Assembly (NCBI RefSeq): GCF_027172205.1
Contig: NC_070619.1
Location: forward strand, 1,560,001-1,624,000
From: Podarcis raffonei
Taxonomy: Eukaryota; Chordata; Lepidosauria; Squamata; Lacertidae
DNA length: 64,000 bases
Direction of reading: 5' to 3'
The translations under genes were made by a program, and so were the position numbers. This document shows, piece after piece, positions 1 through 10,585 of this stretch. Position 1 is the first letter of the stretch, and the number at the start of each line of letters is the position of its first letter. Below the pieces are notes generated by a model, which was not told the origin of the DNA, made no database searches, and saw only the letters and a program-made list of their open reading frames with translations.

Positions 1-118
1 TGAGGGAACCGCCAGAAGACCTCAGCGCTAGATCTCAGTGTCTGGGCAGAACAATGGGGGTGGAGACGCTCCTTCAGGTATACTGGGCCGAGGCTGTTTA
101 GGGCTTTCAGGGTAACTC
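1..118 (-). mobile_element. L2/CR1-group LINE 3' fragment in ARMC6 intron, left arm
   Basis: Reverse complement of the element at 42868-43325. It holds the segment for ALNGL and the CTGAAGGAGCGTCTCCACCC block. Its 5' part is missing compared with the right arm. Confidence 0.6.
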
Positions 119-208
119 TAGAATCGAATTCCCCCCCTCCCTCTGGCCTGATCCAGAAGGGCTCTCCTTGCGTTCCCCTGGGTGGGGAGGAAGGGGCAAC
201 GCTTCTAC

Positions 209-2034
209 CTTTGGCGGCTTCGATGAGGACCCTCAGTCCGCCGTGCTCCGTCACAATCATCTTGGCGTGCTCGTGGGCGTGGCCAAAGGGCACCCGGATA
301 TCGTCGTCGAAGGTCATGAAGCGCAGCCCCGCGCAGGCCTCCCGGACCACATCGGCCCGGTCCCCATGGCGGACAACGGCCCCGACCAGCAGGGAGAGGA
401 CGCCGCCTTTCACCAGGTCCTGCCGGTTCTGCTCGTGCTTGAGGGACGCCTGCCGGACGCAGCGGCTCGTGGCCAAGGTCAGGTCGCCATCGTCTTGCCG
501 CTCCCGCAAGACCCGCAGAAGCAGCTCCTGCCCGGGGGCATCGAGGAGGTCAGGCTGGCCGTCCAGGAGGGCGGAGAGGGCGCGGAGGGCTTTGAGGAGG
601 GAGCAGCCTTCCTCACAAGCCAGGCGGCAGGCGGCCAGCACGGCAGGATAAGCGCCCTTCTGCCCCGCCAAGTAGCGGACGGCCATCTCCTGCCGGCACT
701 GCTCCGCAAAGCTCACCAGCAGCTCGTCCACCGCGCCCGAGTCGGCATCAGCAACTGCCTTCTGCAAGGAGTCCAGCGTCTGCGGAAGGAAAGGAGCGAG
801 TAGGGCTGGGCAATAGCTGGTTTTCAACATCGCGGGAAATCGCCAGCTACGCATTGCGACACACCAGGAGATCACAATGGCTGATCTAAGGACGGGGCTG
901 GTGTTTAACATTGCGATACCATTTTGCACCTGGCTAGGTGAAGATGCCTGGGTGCCAGGAAGGCGCCTGGCGTTTCCACCACCTGGAGGTGCCTGCCTGG
1001 GGGTCCTTGGGTTTGGGATACCCCATCCTGTAGAACTCCATTTTATCGGCAATCAGAATGAATTTCAGGAACCCAAAAGCCCTATTAAAAAATATGACCT
1101 TCGAGCCGTCTGGCCCCCAAATGGCAAGTAGGCATTCCACTCTGCCGACCGTAACCCTGGTTGAAGGAGCCGTTTGACGCCCAGCTTATATATTTCACCT
1201 TCTGGTGCTTAGGGCCCTAGGGACCTGCTTAGCACTTATGAGTCAGGCCACTGAGCTCAGTATTACAGAACAAGTGCTGCCCACCCACTGAGCTGTGCTC
1301 CTTTCCTAAGAAATAAACCAAGATTCTAGTGCTCATGGTTTTGATTAAAGCCCTGGCTTCAATAGGAATACAGTCATACCTCGTGTTGCGTTCCGCTCTT
1401 CTTACGGACTTCCAGCTTACGAATGTGGCAAACCCAGAAGTGTTTACTTCCGGGTTCGCCCCCCGTGCATGCGCAGAAGAGGCGCTCTAGTTGTGGACTT
1501 TTTGGGGTGCAAATGGCACCTCGAAACGGATTAATTCCACCACTAGAGGTACCACTGTAGAGGGAACATTCCCAGCCCAACTTCAGGATGCCTGGGATTC
1601 AGCCTGAGGTCCTTGTGGTGCCACTGGGCCACGGCCCCTTCCCAAAGCGACCCCTGGGGCTTTCCTCCCTTCTTGGGCGGCCCCAGGCACCCTTCTCACC
1701 TGCAAAACAGCATGCTGTGGCTCTTGCCCATCCACAGAGGCGGAATTGGGGGCTGTCTTCACTATGTTGCTTAAGTCAACGCCTGGAGAAAAGACACGGA
1801 GCAGTGGGGGCAATGAGTAGGGGCCCTCAGTAGGGATTCGTAGAACAGCAGAGAAGGCTGTGCCATCTCAGGTCTACCCAGCCAGTTAAAAACATCTCTT
1901 CAAAAAACCACACCTTGAGACTCAAACTGCTGGACGGCTTCGATCACGGCCTCTTCCGGATCCATGCCAAGGTCGCTGATGTTCTCCTGCACAACATCGT
2001 CAAACGTCTCCTGGGTGATCCGCTTGGCTGCCAT
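209..2034 (-). CDS. ARMC6: Partial second copy of ARMC6 (first three coding exons) in the left inverted-repeat arm
   Basis: The minus strand carries the same exons as the right-arm gene: 1914-2040 (ATG at 2032-2034), 1700-1782 and 209-779, with GT-AG splice sites kept. All three frames are open. The acceptor-side base change at the second exon (GGT to GGC glycine) is silent. In the long exon I noticed one missense change, isoleucine to serine near 471, and a silent change in the codon for an isoleucine near 249. The next exon would lie to the left of base 1, so the copy may be whole or truncated; the window cannot tell. The start region, intron 1 repeats and promoter are also copied. If transcribed, the product would share the N-terminal half of ARMC6. 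Alternatively this is the same locus placed twice by an assembly error. Confidence 0.85.
1371..1557. mobile_element. TA-flanked Tigger-like miniature DNA transposon, left arm
   Basis: It begins CAGTCATACCTCG and ends in the complement of CAGTGGTACCTC, with a TA on each side (1369-1370, 1558-1559). Terminal repeat and TA duplication point to the Tc1/mariner-Tigger group. Confidence 0.6.
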
Positions 2035-2053
2035 TTCGACCTGCGGGACAAGA

Positions 2054-2183
2054 GTTTGACAGTTGGAAGGTACCCCAAGGGACATCTAGTCCAACCCCCT
2101 GAAATGCAGGAATCTCTCCTCAAGCATCCATGACAGACGGACGGCCGCCCAACCTCTGCTTCCAAACCTCCAAGGAAGGAGCG
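2054..2183 (-). mobile_element. CR1 LINE 3' end upstream of the ARMC6 start exon, left arm
   Basis: On the minus strand it holds the CR1 tail signature GGTTGGACTAGATG followed by CTTCCAACT. Confidence 0.65.
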
Positions 2184-2244
2184 TCCACAAGAGAACAGTT
2201 TACATATGGTGGTGTGTGTTCTTTTTTAAAAAGAAAGATACTGT

Positions 2245-2430
2245 ATAGGATCCCCAAAGAAAGGGGAGGAGTGTAGCTGAAGGTTTTAGAGCACCCAATT
2301 TGCCTGCAGACAAGCTCAGCTTCAGTCCCCGATGACCACTCCGTGGGCCGTGAGAGATATTGGCTGAAACTCTGGAGAGCCACCGCTGGTCAGCGTGTAC
2401 AATACTGAGCTAGACTGACCAATGGTCTCC
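2245..2430 (-). repeat. SINE-like repeat in ARMC6 intron 1, left arm
   Basis: It matches the pattern of squamate tRNA-related SINEs (CAGTCTAGCTCAGTATTG on the minus strand). Confidence 0.4.
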
Positions 2431-2744
2431 TGCAGAACAAGGCGGTCACTTATGCCCCTGTCAGTGCTAGAAACTCAGATATATAAGCTAGGTGCCAAAT
2501 GGGTCCTTAAACCAAGGCTGCAGTAGCTAAAGAGTTTAAAGAGGTCGGAACAGGCCAATAGATGTGTGGACTGTCCCTGGATCAGGGGACTTTTCTTCTT
2601 TAAGTTCTCAAAGCTCTTAACCTCGCTCAGGGTTGTCCTCTGAACTAGCCAGATGTTTAACTGAAAATCAATCACAGTCAATGCATAAAGTAAGACTTTA
2701 GAGCCGTCTTGCCCCAAAAATAGATTTATTGCCCCAAAAATAGA

Positions 2745-2960
2745 TTTATATCCCGATTTTTAACCCAAAGAGCTCATTGTGACATACAAACGTCTCCCCG
2801 CCCCTTCCCTTTTTATCATCACATCAGCCCTACCAGGTAGGTTAGGATGAGAGAAAGACTGGCCCAAGGTAATTCCGTGAGCTTCATTGCCAAGTGCAGA
2901 TTTCAAACCTGGTCTTTCTGGTTCTGGCGACTGTTACCTCGGTTTAAGGTGCCATTTGGT
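2745..2960 (-). repeat. MIR/CORE-type SINE in ARMC6 intron 1, left arm
   Basis: Inverted copy of 39840-40055. The adjoining bases differ between arms, the left being 55 bases longer. Confidence 0.45.
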
Positions 2961-3837
2961 GGTTAGCTCGTATGTCTGAGTTTCTACCACTGCTTGGAAG
3001 AGTGTCCAATGGAACGCAGGGGGGTCTTTTCTGCTGAGTAATCAGTTTCTGATTGTGCATGAACAAGACATTCTTTCATGCAGAAAGCGGGAAGGATAAT
3101 CAGCACCACAGATCTGAAAAATAAAATGCTCCCTTTCCAAATGCTGCATCCTGCCTGAATATCCCCTATGACTTTCCTTTTCAGAAGATCTGCAGCCTGA
3201 GGTTTTTCAGACGTTTTAAAAAGCTGATCTGTTTTCCCCTTGCTGCTAATAGAAGGTTTTATCGTACTGTATGTGCTCCCATAGCTTTGGAAGGGCATTT
3301 TAAAATGTAGCCTGCTAGGCCATGTTGACTTTTGTTCATTGTTTTATGATATTTGGATTATTTTGCATTAATTTTATTTTTAAAGATCTGTTGGTCTCTG
3401 GAAGATTTGCAATGACGATTAAATAAATTATTTTTTTAAAGTCAAGGTCAGGGCTCAGCACTGGTGCAGGGGAGTGGGGTGCGTGTGAAATAACATACAG
3501 AAGGATTGATCAGAGTGCCTCTTTTTAGTTTATTCTTATTTTATTATAAACGTCAGTCTAGAGTGACTGGCAGCCGGCACCCAGTCTTAGAAACTGGACT
3601 GAAAGCTGGGCTCAAAGGTGGTGAGATAACCAGCTGCTTCCCCAAACCCCAGGAGCTGAGATGCCTCCAAGGGCTCAAATATTGTTCTATATTATCATTA
3701 TTATCGTTCTTTGGTTACGACCCCCGAAGCACAACATGAATATCAGAACGCAGTATGAAGAGCAGTCTCAAGCCCTAAGGACCCCCTCCTCCTCCAGCCC
3801 CGAGAGGCAGCTGTGCCTCTGAGCATCCGCAGAGTGC
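2961..3837. other. ARMC6 intron 1, left arm: nothing recognised
   Basis: AT-rich intron sequence. A 104-codon frame at 2984-3298 (minus) has its copy at 39503-39817, with a few amino-acid changes and no known likeness. Confidence 0.4.
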
Positions 3838-4560
3838 AGGCGAGCCCACCCTACCTCCTGACACCCACCACCAACGGCCTCCGCCCCTGACTGGGTGGGG
3901 GACACCGGGGCTCTGAGCATGTGCAGAGCGCACCCCCCCCCCATTCTATTATTGCATCACTTCACCTGGCGTGTCCCTCGGCGCTCGCCGTCCCGTCAAA
4001 GACTCCGCATTGGCAGCGAGGGTCGTTACCGCGGCTGGCGCTGCGTAAGTTTGTCTCCACGCGGCTGCCGTCCGCGAAAGGCTGAAGCCGCCACAGGCAG
4101 CGCGTGCGCAGAGCGCAACCGGCCCACCCCCTAACGGCTACCTTAACGGCGCTGCGCGTGCGCGTCGAGGCGCTAGTGTACTGCGCAGGCGCCTGCCCAT
4201 CGCCCCGCCGCTGGCCGTGAGGAAACCCGAACTCCGGGGGGCGTCGAGCTCAGCCCTCCGTCAGGAATGGACCCGTTAGCCTCTAATCCGCCGCAGAGGC
4301 CGCTCGTCCCCCTCGACCCAGGCGGGAGGCCTCCTTCCATTTCCTACGCACGTTACTGCGCCTGCGCGGAAAGCGGCCCTGGCCTCCGCGACGCCTTTTG
4401 CCGCGAAGAAAGCGCAGGAAGGCTCGGCGCGTGCGCAGAGAAGCCGGGAGAGGAACCTGGGCTTTGTGCGCATGCGCCAGATGGAGAGCGCCCCGATTGA
4501 AAGTGCGAGGAAGAGGCAGGTAAGTTGGCGGCGCCCGAAAAGCCGCCTTTGTGCGGCCGG
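3838..4560. promoter_or_regulatory. CpG-island bidirectional promoter, left-arm copy
   Basis: This is the inverted copy of the right-arm island at 38238-38960, with only small length changes in homopolymers. It lies between the minus-strand ARMC6 copy and the plus-strand first exon of gene X. Confidence 0.55.
4481..4519 (+). CDS. Putative first coding exon of gene X, left arm
   Basis: At the edge of the CpG island a short frame encodes MESAPIESARKRQ and ends in phase 0 at a strong donor (CAG then GTAAGT at 4520). An in-frame ATG at 4472 would add three residues. All other gene X blocks I can delimit in the 53.5-60.5 kb chain are also phase 0, so this exon could splice to them without a frame change. 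The protein is not recognised. The link between this exon and the later blocks is inferred from position and phase only. Confidence 0.45.
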
Positions 4561-5150
4561 GCGAAGAGTTCCCAGCCCTGGTCTGTTTCTTGCTGTCGCA
4601 GGTCTTGCTTTCATAGGTTAGATATTGTTACTTTCTGACATTGATTTTGGAAACCGTCTTTTAGAATTGCCCTGATGGCATTGCTCAAGGGTAAACTGAT
4701 AAAACCTTGTATTTGTTGGGATACTGCCAGGGAGGCAAAGTCCATCATATCCCCCAAGCTGGCTGCCGGACGATCCATCGCAGTATCAGCAATTAGCGAC
4801 ACGAAGCCTCAGAAATAGATTGCCACATTCTTAGGCTGGTGCACACTCTATCAGCAGAATTCACACAGCGAAAGATGCGCAGCAGGAGAGCATTTTTCCA
4901 AGTTTATTCAGTGTTGATCAGAACAAAGAAAAACATGACTGCCTGTTTCGGTATGCTCAGGCAACAAGAAGGAAACGAAAGCAACTGAAAACATAAACAT
5001 CCTGTGAACAGGAAATACGCAGACTCTGTGACTCACAAAGCCTGCTCCCTTTTAAGGTGGAACGGAAATATCCTAAAAGTATTTTCCATATGGAAAAATT
5101 TAATAAAAAGCATTTGAAAAAATAAATAAATAAACTGATAAAGCCTTGTA

Positions 5151-5369
5151 GAGGGGTACCTCTGGATACAAACGGGATCCGTTCCGGAGCCCCGTTCGCA
5201 CCCAGAAGCCGATGCAACCCGGGTCTGTGCGTCTGCATGTGTCGCAATTCGGCGCTTCGTTTTGAGCATCTGCGCATGCGCAAGCAGCGAAACCCAGAAT
5301 TGACGCGCTCCGTTACTTCCGGGTCACTGCGGAGGGCAGCCCGAAAATATTCATCCCAAGGTATGACTG
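5151..5369. mobile_element. Second Tigger-like miniature DNA transposon, left arm
   Basis: The ends resemble CAGTCATACCTTGGGA and AGGGGTACCTCTGGA in inverted order, the latter next to TA at 5149-5150. The interior is related to the element at 1371. Confidence 0.5.
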
Positions 5370-5476
5370 CTGGGAGGAGGCAGGCAGGGAGGGCTTTTTT
5401 ATTTTTGAGGGGAGATGATAGAATATACTTGGTGTTGCTATAGACATGTCTGTAGGTGCCAGGCACCTGTGGTGTT

Positions 5477-5690
5477 TTAGGGGAGCGACAGTCTCGGGGG
5501 GGGGGGAGATGTCGTGCTCCTTCTGGGGTCATGTGTCCACCTTTGGTCCCCACCCTGCACTCCGCTCTCATCTGCGGCTTCTTGGAAGCAGGCGACAGTG
5601 GCCACAATCCTGGGACCGGCTTCGACTGGCCGGCTAAAGCAGGTGAGGGAAGCCGATGGGTTTTTTACCATATGGGTAACAAACACCTTT
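5477..5690 (-). mobile_element. Short retrovirus-like pol fossil, left arm
   Basis: A conserved segment, also at 37104-37290 and 52270-52500, is reminiscent of the connection region of a gammaretrovirus-type reverse transcriptase. It is a small broken fossil fragment. The family call is tentative. Confidence 0.25.
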
Positions 5691-6190
5691 TAAAAACAGA
5701 GAAAGTGCTGCTTCCTTCCAAAACGGTGCCTGGAATGAGAGGCCTGCTAGGCCAGGTGTGATCTCCTTGAACACCAGTGGGAATGTGCCCAGTTGGGGGT
5801 CCCACACTTTAAAGGAGGGTAGGGACAAACTGGAACGGGTGGGGAACAGTCCGATGAAGAAAGTTTGGAAGGGAGTGGACATGTTTAGCCTGGCCGGGGT
5901 AAAAGAGGCCCCATTTGCGGGCAGAAGTCCTCCGCCCACGTGACCCTGCATCTACAAGGTTAACACAAGGCTGCCAGGGTGCCCGGTTGGTGCATCCGTC
6001 TCCCTCGCTATTAGCTTCTATGAGAAATTTAAAGGTATCCCTGTTTAAACAAGGTATTTGGGAGTTGAAAGCCCTGTCCCTGGCAATTCTGAAGTTGTTT
6101 GGAGAGCCGCTGATTGCTTTTAGGATTTGTTACCTGTTTTTTGAATAATTTTAATTTGGTGGCTTTTATGTTTTGTTATTGAAGTTTCAG

Positions 6191-6349
6191 TGGATATCGG
6201 CGACTCCAAGGATGTGTGCAGGAGGAGCCCAAATGGGAAGAAACCCCTTGACCCCCAGAGAGACGCTGACTCGGACCGTCCCTGAGCTTAGACCATGAAA
6301 CCTACAAGAGCGACACCTTGGGGGACTCTGGATACCTCAAGGAGGTGTG
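6191..6349 (+). pseudogene. Gene X block A, doubled and frame-broken copy, left arm
   Basis: After TTTCAG the sequence reads GDSKDVCRRSP, matching block A of the 60-kb chain. It then runs through a spacer-like stretch and, in another frame, reads SLSLDHETYKSDTLGDSGYLKE-like sequence up to a donor (GAG then GTGTGT). This looks like two block-A units fused, with a one-base frame change and a stop between them (TGA near 6281). The right arm has the same structure at 36599-36441 on the minus strand, so the break predates the arm duplication. Confidence 0.45.
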
Positions 6350-6472
6350 TGGCGGACAGAGGAGGAGGGAAGACGAAGGACAGCCTTGCAGGGTCAGGCC
6401 AGGTTGCAGGGGATTCTGGGAAGTCTCTCCCTCTTCCCAGCACTGATGGTGAATTGTTTTCTTTTCTCACAG

Positions 6473-6754
6473 GTCAGATCAGCGAAGGAAAGTGGGAAAA
6501 AGAATCCCCAGCGGGGGTCATCTGCTCGGAGCCGCACCCCCGTCAAGGAGACTCCTGGTACCCCATCAGAGCCCCACGAGACTTACTTGTGTGGCGGCGG
6601 CAAGGACATGCCCCTGGGCCACCATCAGAGCCCTGCACGACCCCCTCACGCCTCACTCAGTTCCCCCGTCTCCGCCTGCCTAGCGGCCTCGGTTCTGCTT
6701 GCGCCCCTCTGCTGGTACTGGTGCTTGGTTGCACTGGTGGCGGTGCTTTTTTGA
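6473..6754 (+). CDS. Gene X terminal block with an antisense-derived hydrophobic tail, left arm
   Basis: The exon starts after TTTTCTCACAG with VRSAKESGKKNPQ and reads SRTPVKETPGTPSEP, matching block E of gene X (VRLETEGG, SVKETHKNPSEP). After about residue 70 the match to block E switches strand: the DNA is now the reverse complement of block E. The frame stays open and reads a hydrophobic stretch (SVLLAPLCWYWCLVALVAVLF) before a stop at 6752-6754. A product, if made, would have a C-terminal membrane-like tail absent from the 53.6-kb copy. Whether it is spliced to any upstream exon is unknown, and the neighbouring block A is broken. Confidence 0.4.
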   Translation, partial: VRSAKESGKKNPQRGSSARSRTPVKETPGTPSEPHETYLCGGGKDMPLGHHQSPARPPHASLSSPVSACLAASVLLAPLCWYWCLVALVAVLF

Positions 6755-7195
6755 AAACCCGGTGGCTGCTGGTGCTGCGGTAGCGGCAGGGGAAGTAGTG
6801 GTGTTTCCTCATCCTCAAATCCACCGCCTCACCCGCATGCTGAGCAGCCTCCTCTCTGATTGTGCCGTGCTGGTGCTGGGTTCCAGTGGTGGCGCAGGTG
6901 GCTGTGCTTTTTGGAAAACCCGGTGGCTGCTGGTGCTGGGGTAGTGGCAGGGGAAGTAGTGGTGTTTCCTCGTCCTCAAAGTGCCTCTGGGTGCATGCAG
7001 CTGCTGTGTTGGTGAATCCACCGCCTCAGCTGCGTGCAGAGCAGCCTCCTCTCTGCTTGCGCCCTGCTGGCGCTGGTTCTGGGTTCCAGTGGTGGCGCAG
7101 GTGGTGACACTTTTTTAAAGGCCTTTTGGACACAGGCGATGAGGGAACGCAGGCCAAGGCACGAGGGGGTCTTGGGACTCCTTTTCCCGCTTTCC
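6697..7195 (-). repeat. Three imperfect tandem units derived from gene X block E, left arm
   Basis: Three units of about 155-200 bases repeat the C-terminal part of block E on the minus strand. Each encodes a version of FKKVSPPAPPLEP and a version of RRWI. The unit starts are near 7195, 7050 and 6852 on that strand. The first unit also matches the start of block E, but the normal splice acceptor is changed. The right arm has the same array at 35595-36093 on the plus strand. Confidence 0.5.
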
Positions 7196-7239
7196 ATTTC
7201 TAGCCTGACAATTCACCTCCAGATTCTGGGAAACTGCCA

Positions 7240-7440
7240 TGATCATTAATCAGTCAATTGATTAATTTAATCTGTATGCCGTCCTTCATCTGAAGCTCTC
7301 AGAGAGGCTTGCAGCATAAAAAGACAAAATAAAAAAACAGCATACACATTAAAAACAAAAACGAACTCATAAGCCAACCTCCCAATCCACAAGCATGTTT
7401 AAAAGGCCATGCATTGTTTAATTAGCCAAAGGCCTGGTTC
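7240..7440 (-). repeat. Unclassified interspersed repeat, left arm
   Basis: On the minus strand it ends in a stretch resembling the common tail that reads CTTCAGATGAAGGACGGCAT. The right-arm copy is at about 35350-35550. Confidence 0.3.
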
Positions 7441-7875
7441 TAGAGCAGAAAGGCCACTACCATTGTGCTACGAGCCCTGCTGGGCACCTCTCAGAATCTG
7501 AACCCACCCCGCACCCTACCTGCTTCACATCTCCAGCAGCCTCCAGGCTGTCAGAACAAACATTGCTGGCTCCCGCCTCCTTTCTGGGCTGGGCAGAGAG
7601 TGCTGGTCCTGCACATCTGACCTTCAAAGATGTTTCTTCTTTTTTTTGCACTTCCATGCCATGATAGGCGAGAGAGGGCTGCTGTGGGGTCGCCGGCCCG
7701 CAGGAGAGGTACTAGTCCTTGTTCACCTGGAAACGCATGCAAACAGATAACTTACAATATAAATACTGAACCAAAAGCAACCTAAGAAAAATAACTTTTT
7801 TTTTTAATGACTGGATAAACCACTCATTCAATTGTATCACCTCTTGACTGATTGCTTGGAGGAGTTCCAGATAAA

Positions 7876-7912
7876 TATATAGATGATAATATTTATTATT
7901 ATCATCTATATA
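7876..7912. repeat. Perfect 15-bp AT-rich hairpin, left arm
   Basis: TATATAGATGATAAT and its exact complement are separated by seven bases. The right arm has the same stem at about 34878-34914. Confidence 0.7.
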
Positions 7913-10169
7913 CTTAGACATATTTCTGGACATCTTTTTGAGGCAATTTTGTGCCCCACCCCTCACCTGCGCCCCTGGCGGGGGCCCACCTCACCACCCG
8001 CTAGCTAGGGCCCTGCCTGGACCACAGAGAAACCCTCTCCATAAAACTATAGGGATCTCTAAATCAGGCCTTCCTCCTCCACCCCCCAGATCACTGGGAA
8101 ACACTTCCCCTGCCACACAAGGTCACAACATACCTCCGGATTTTGCTGGGTTTCCCTGCACCGCTGGGCTGCTGCTGGTTCCCCAAACCACGGCCCTGCA
8201 AAGGAAGAAGGACATTGTGCTCTCTAGGGGGGCAGAGCAAGCACCCCTGCCAGGCTGCCCATGCCCACGTCACCACAGGCTGCCTACCTGCTCCTGCCTG
8301 GGTGCCTGACCCCTGGCTTGGAAGGAGGGGAGTGAGGGGCTGGGGCGAGACCAGCCTGCAACCCCCCAACCCAGCCCTGTTTCATGCAGGTCAGCGCCAT
8401 GACCTCCCTGCACATGTGGGGAATGGATTCCCCATGGAATTAACTTACCACAATCTCCAATGGTTGATTCACTCCAGCCTCCTTCATAGTTTGACGTCTC
8501 AGGAGCCTTTTTTGTCCTAGGAGACAGAAAGGAAAATAAAAAACAGAGGAAGAGGTTACAGGTGGGGAAATGTCCGGGAATCCCAAAGTTTAAATTCAGA
8601 GACCTAGACTCAGGATCCAGCCTGGACCTCAACCTTTCCCTGTTCCCTCCATGTGCCCTATTAAAGATTGTAAGCCCCTCAGGGCAGGACCCTTTCGATG
8701 AAGGGTCATGTGCAGCGATGGCGCAAAGAAATAATTCGGAAGTAATTTCACCAGGCTCCTGCCCCATGCAAGCTGAAGCCTGCTAGGCGCCTTTCCTGAA
8801 TACTCCAAAGCCAAGCCCTGGCTCCATGGCTCACCTGAATTAATGGAATCCTCTTGCCACCAAGTTGGGAGAGACCCCCTTCTTTCGGCATTGAACGGCC
8901 ACATGCTCAGAGCGATGGTGGCTGTGTCCAGCTCAGCTTCAGCCCCTCCCCTCGTGCCCCCTTCTAGAACCCACCGCTCTTCACTGACTCACCTGCCCCC
9001 CCCCCAAACTCCCTTTCCCCATGGAATTAACTTACCACAATCTCCAATGTTTCTTTCAGTGGCACACCAGCCTCCTTCATGGTTTGCCGTCTCAGCAACC
9101 TTTTATGTCCTAGGAGACAGAAAGGAAAACAAAAAAGGAAGAGGTTACATGGCTCCATGTAAAGGGAATCCTCCTGCTGCCAAGTTGCACATGCTCAGAG
9201 CGATGGCGGCTGTGTCCAGCTCAGCTTCAGCCCCCCCCCTCGGGCCCCCTTCTAGAACCCACCGCTCTCAACCGACTCTCACCTGCCCCCGCCCCCATTC
9301 AAACTCCCTTTCCAAGCCTCCTTCCATCTTCCGTCTCCACCAGAATTCCACTCTCTCTCTTCCCCCTCCCTCCCTGCTTGACATTCTCTTTGGAATTGTA
9401 ATAGCATCACCTCACAATAATAATATTGCCACTCATCTCCTCTAGGCCTCCTACCTGGAGAATCCATCTTCTCTACAGGTCTCTCACTGTCATCTGACAG
9501 GCATCCCCCTTGCAGGGCATTATAAGGCTTGCTTGCAAAGCAGCACTTTGTGACATCAGCTGGCAAACGGGCCAGGCTGCTGGGTTGTCCGGCAGCTGAA
9601 TGAAGAAAAATAAAACCAGACTTGCGGAGGCGAGGGAGGGCTGCTGTGGGGTCCCTGGCCCTCAGGAGGGGTACTCCTCCTGTTCAGCAGGAAACGCATG
9701 CAAACAGATAACTTACAAGATAAATACTAAACCAAAAGCAACCTAAGAGATATTTTTTTTAAATGACTGGATAAACCACTCATTCAGTTGTATCACCACT
9801 TGATTGTATTTGTGTTTACCTCCTGCCCTTTCAAGCCACTACAATTGACCTACGAGCCCTGCTGGGCACCTCTCAGAATCCGAACTCACCCCGCACCCTT
9901 CCTGCTTCCTCCTCCAGCATCCTTCTTGCTGTTGCAGCACACATTCAGGGCTCCCGCCTCCTCCTAGACTACATTCAGAGATGAAAAAGCAACAGAGCGT
10001 AAGATCCTCCTTTTGCTGCAAAATAACTGTCTATGAATACAGATTCAAGTCCCAGAAAGTGCCTGCAAAAACAAATAGCTTTTTCCTTTGAATATAAAAA
10101 CAAAACTACACAATATTTTAAGAAAGGAAGAGGATTCACTCCAGGCTCACAGGCTCCACTGAGAGCCCT

Positions 10170-10248
10170 ATTTCATGGATGCTTTTGTGGAGATTCCTGC
10201 ATTGCAGGAGGGTTGGACTAGTTGACCCTTCCAATTCTATGATTCTGT
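10170..10248 (+). mobile_element. CR1 LINE 3' tail, left arm
   Basis: GGGTTGGACTAGTTGACCC is followed by CCAATTCTATGATTCTG, the typical CR1 end. Confidence 0.65.
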
Positions 10249-10585
10249 GTAGTTCCCGCTACATATAAAATGGTTTGGTATTTTTACAGGGGAGATCGGA
10301 TCAGTTGTAGAAGGGTTAGGCCAGACACCGAGGGCCCAAACTGCAACCCAAAACCCACTTATTTCTCACAAAGTGCCAACATGGCAGTTTAACCTGTATA
10401 TCAGTTTTTCTGTGTGTTTCACGCTTCTTCTGTATGACTTCTGTTGTGATAAATAATCCTTCATAAGAGTTATTGCCTTACATTCTTCATTAAAATTATC
10501 TTGCCATTGATATATAATTTTATGGTATAAGGCAGTGCTTTTTTTCTAAAAAATGTTTAGGGGTACTCTCATTTTGACACAAGAA

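Larger units (their letters stand above)
1..10585. repeat. Left arm of a large inverted repeat
   Basis: Base 1 pairs with 43068 and base 10585 with about 32188 in reverse complement. Paired positions sum to 42745 near ARMC6, 42798-42801 around the promoter and 42773-42790 further in, so only small indels separate the arms. A 498-base stretch at 8270-8767 translates with four differences. The arm continues beyond the window. Confidence 0.9.

Noticed and set aside
8843-9445. 200-codon frame in the left arm
   Set aside because: It runs antisense through two copies of the F-block region and their introns; the repeats inside it make it look long.
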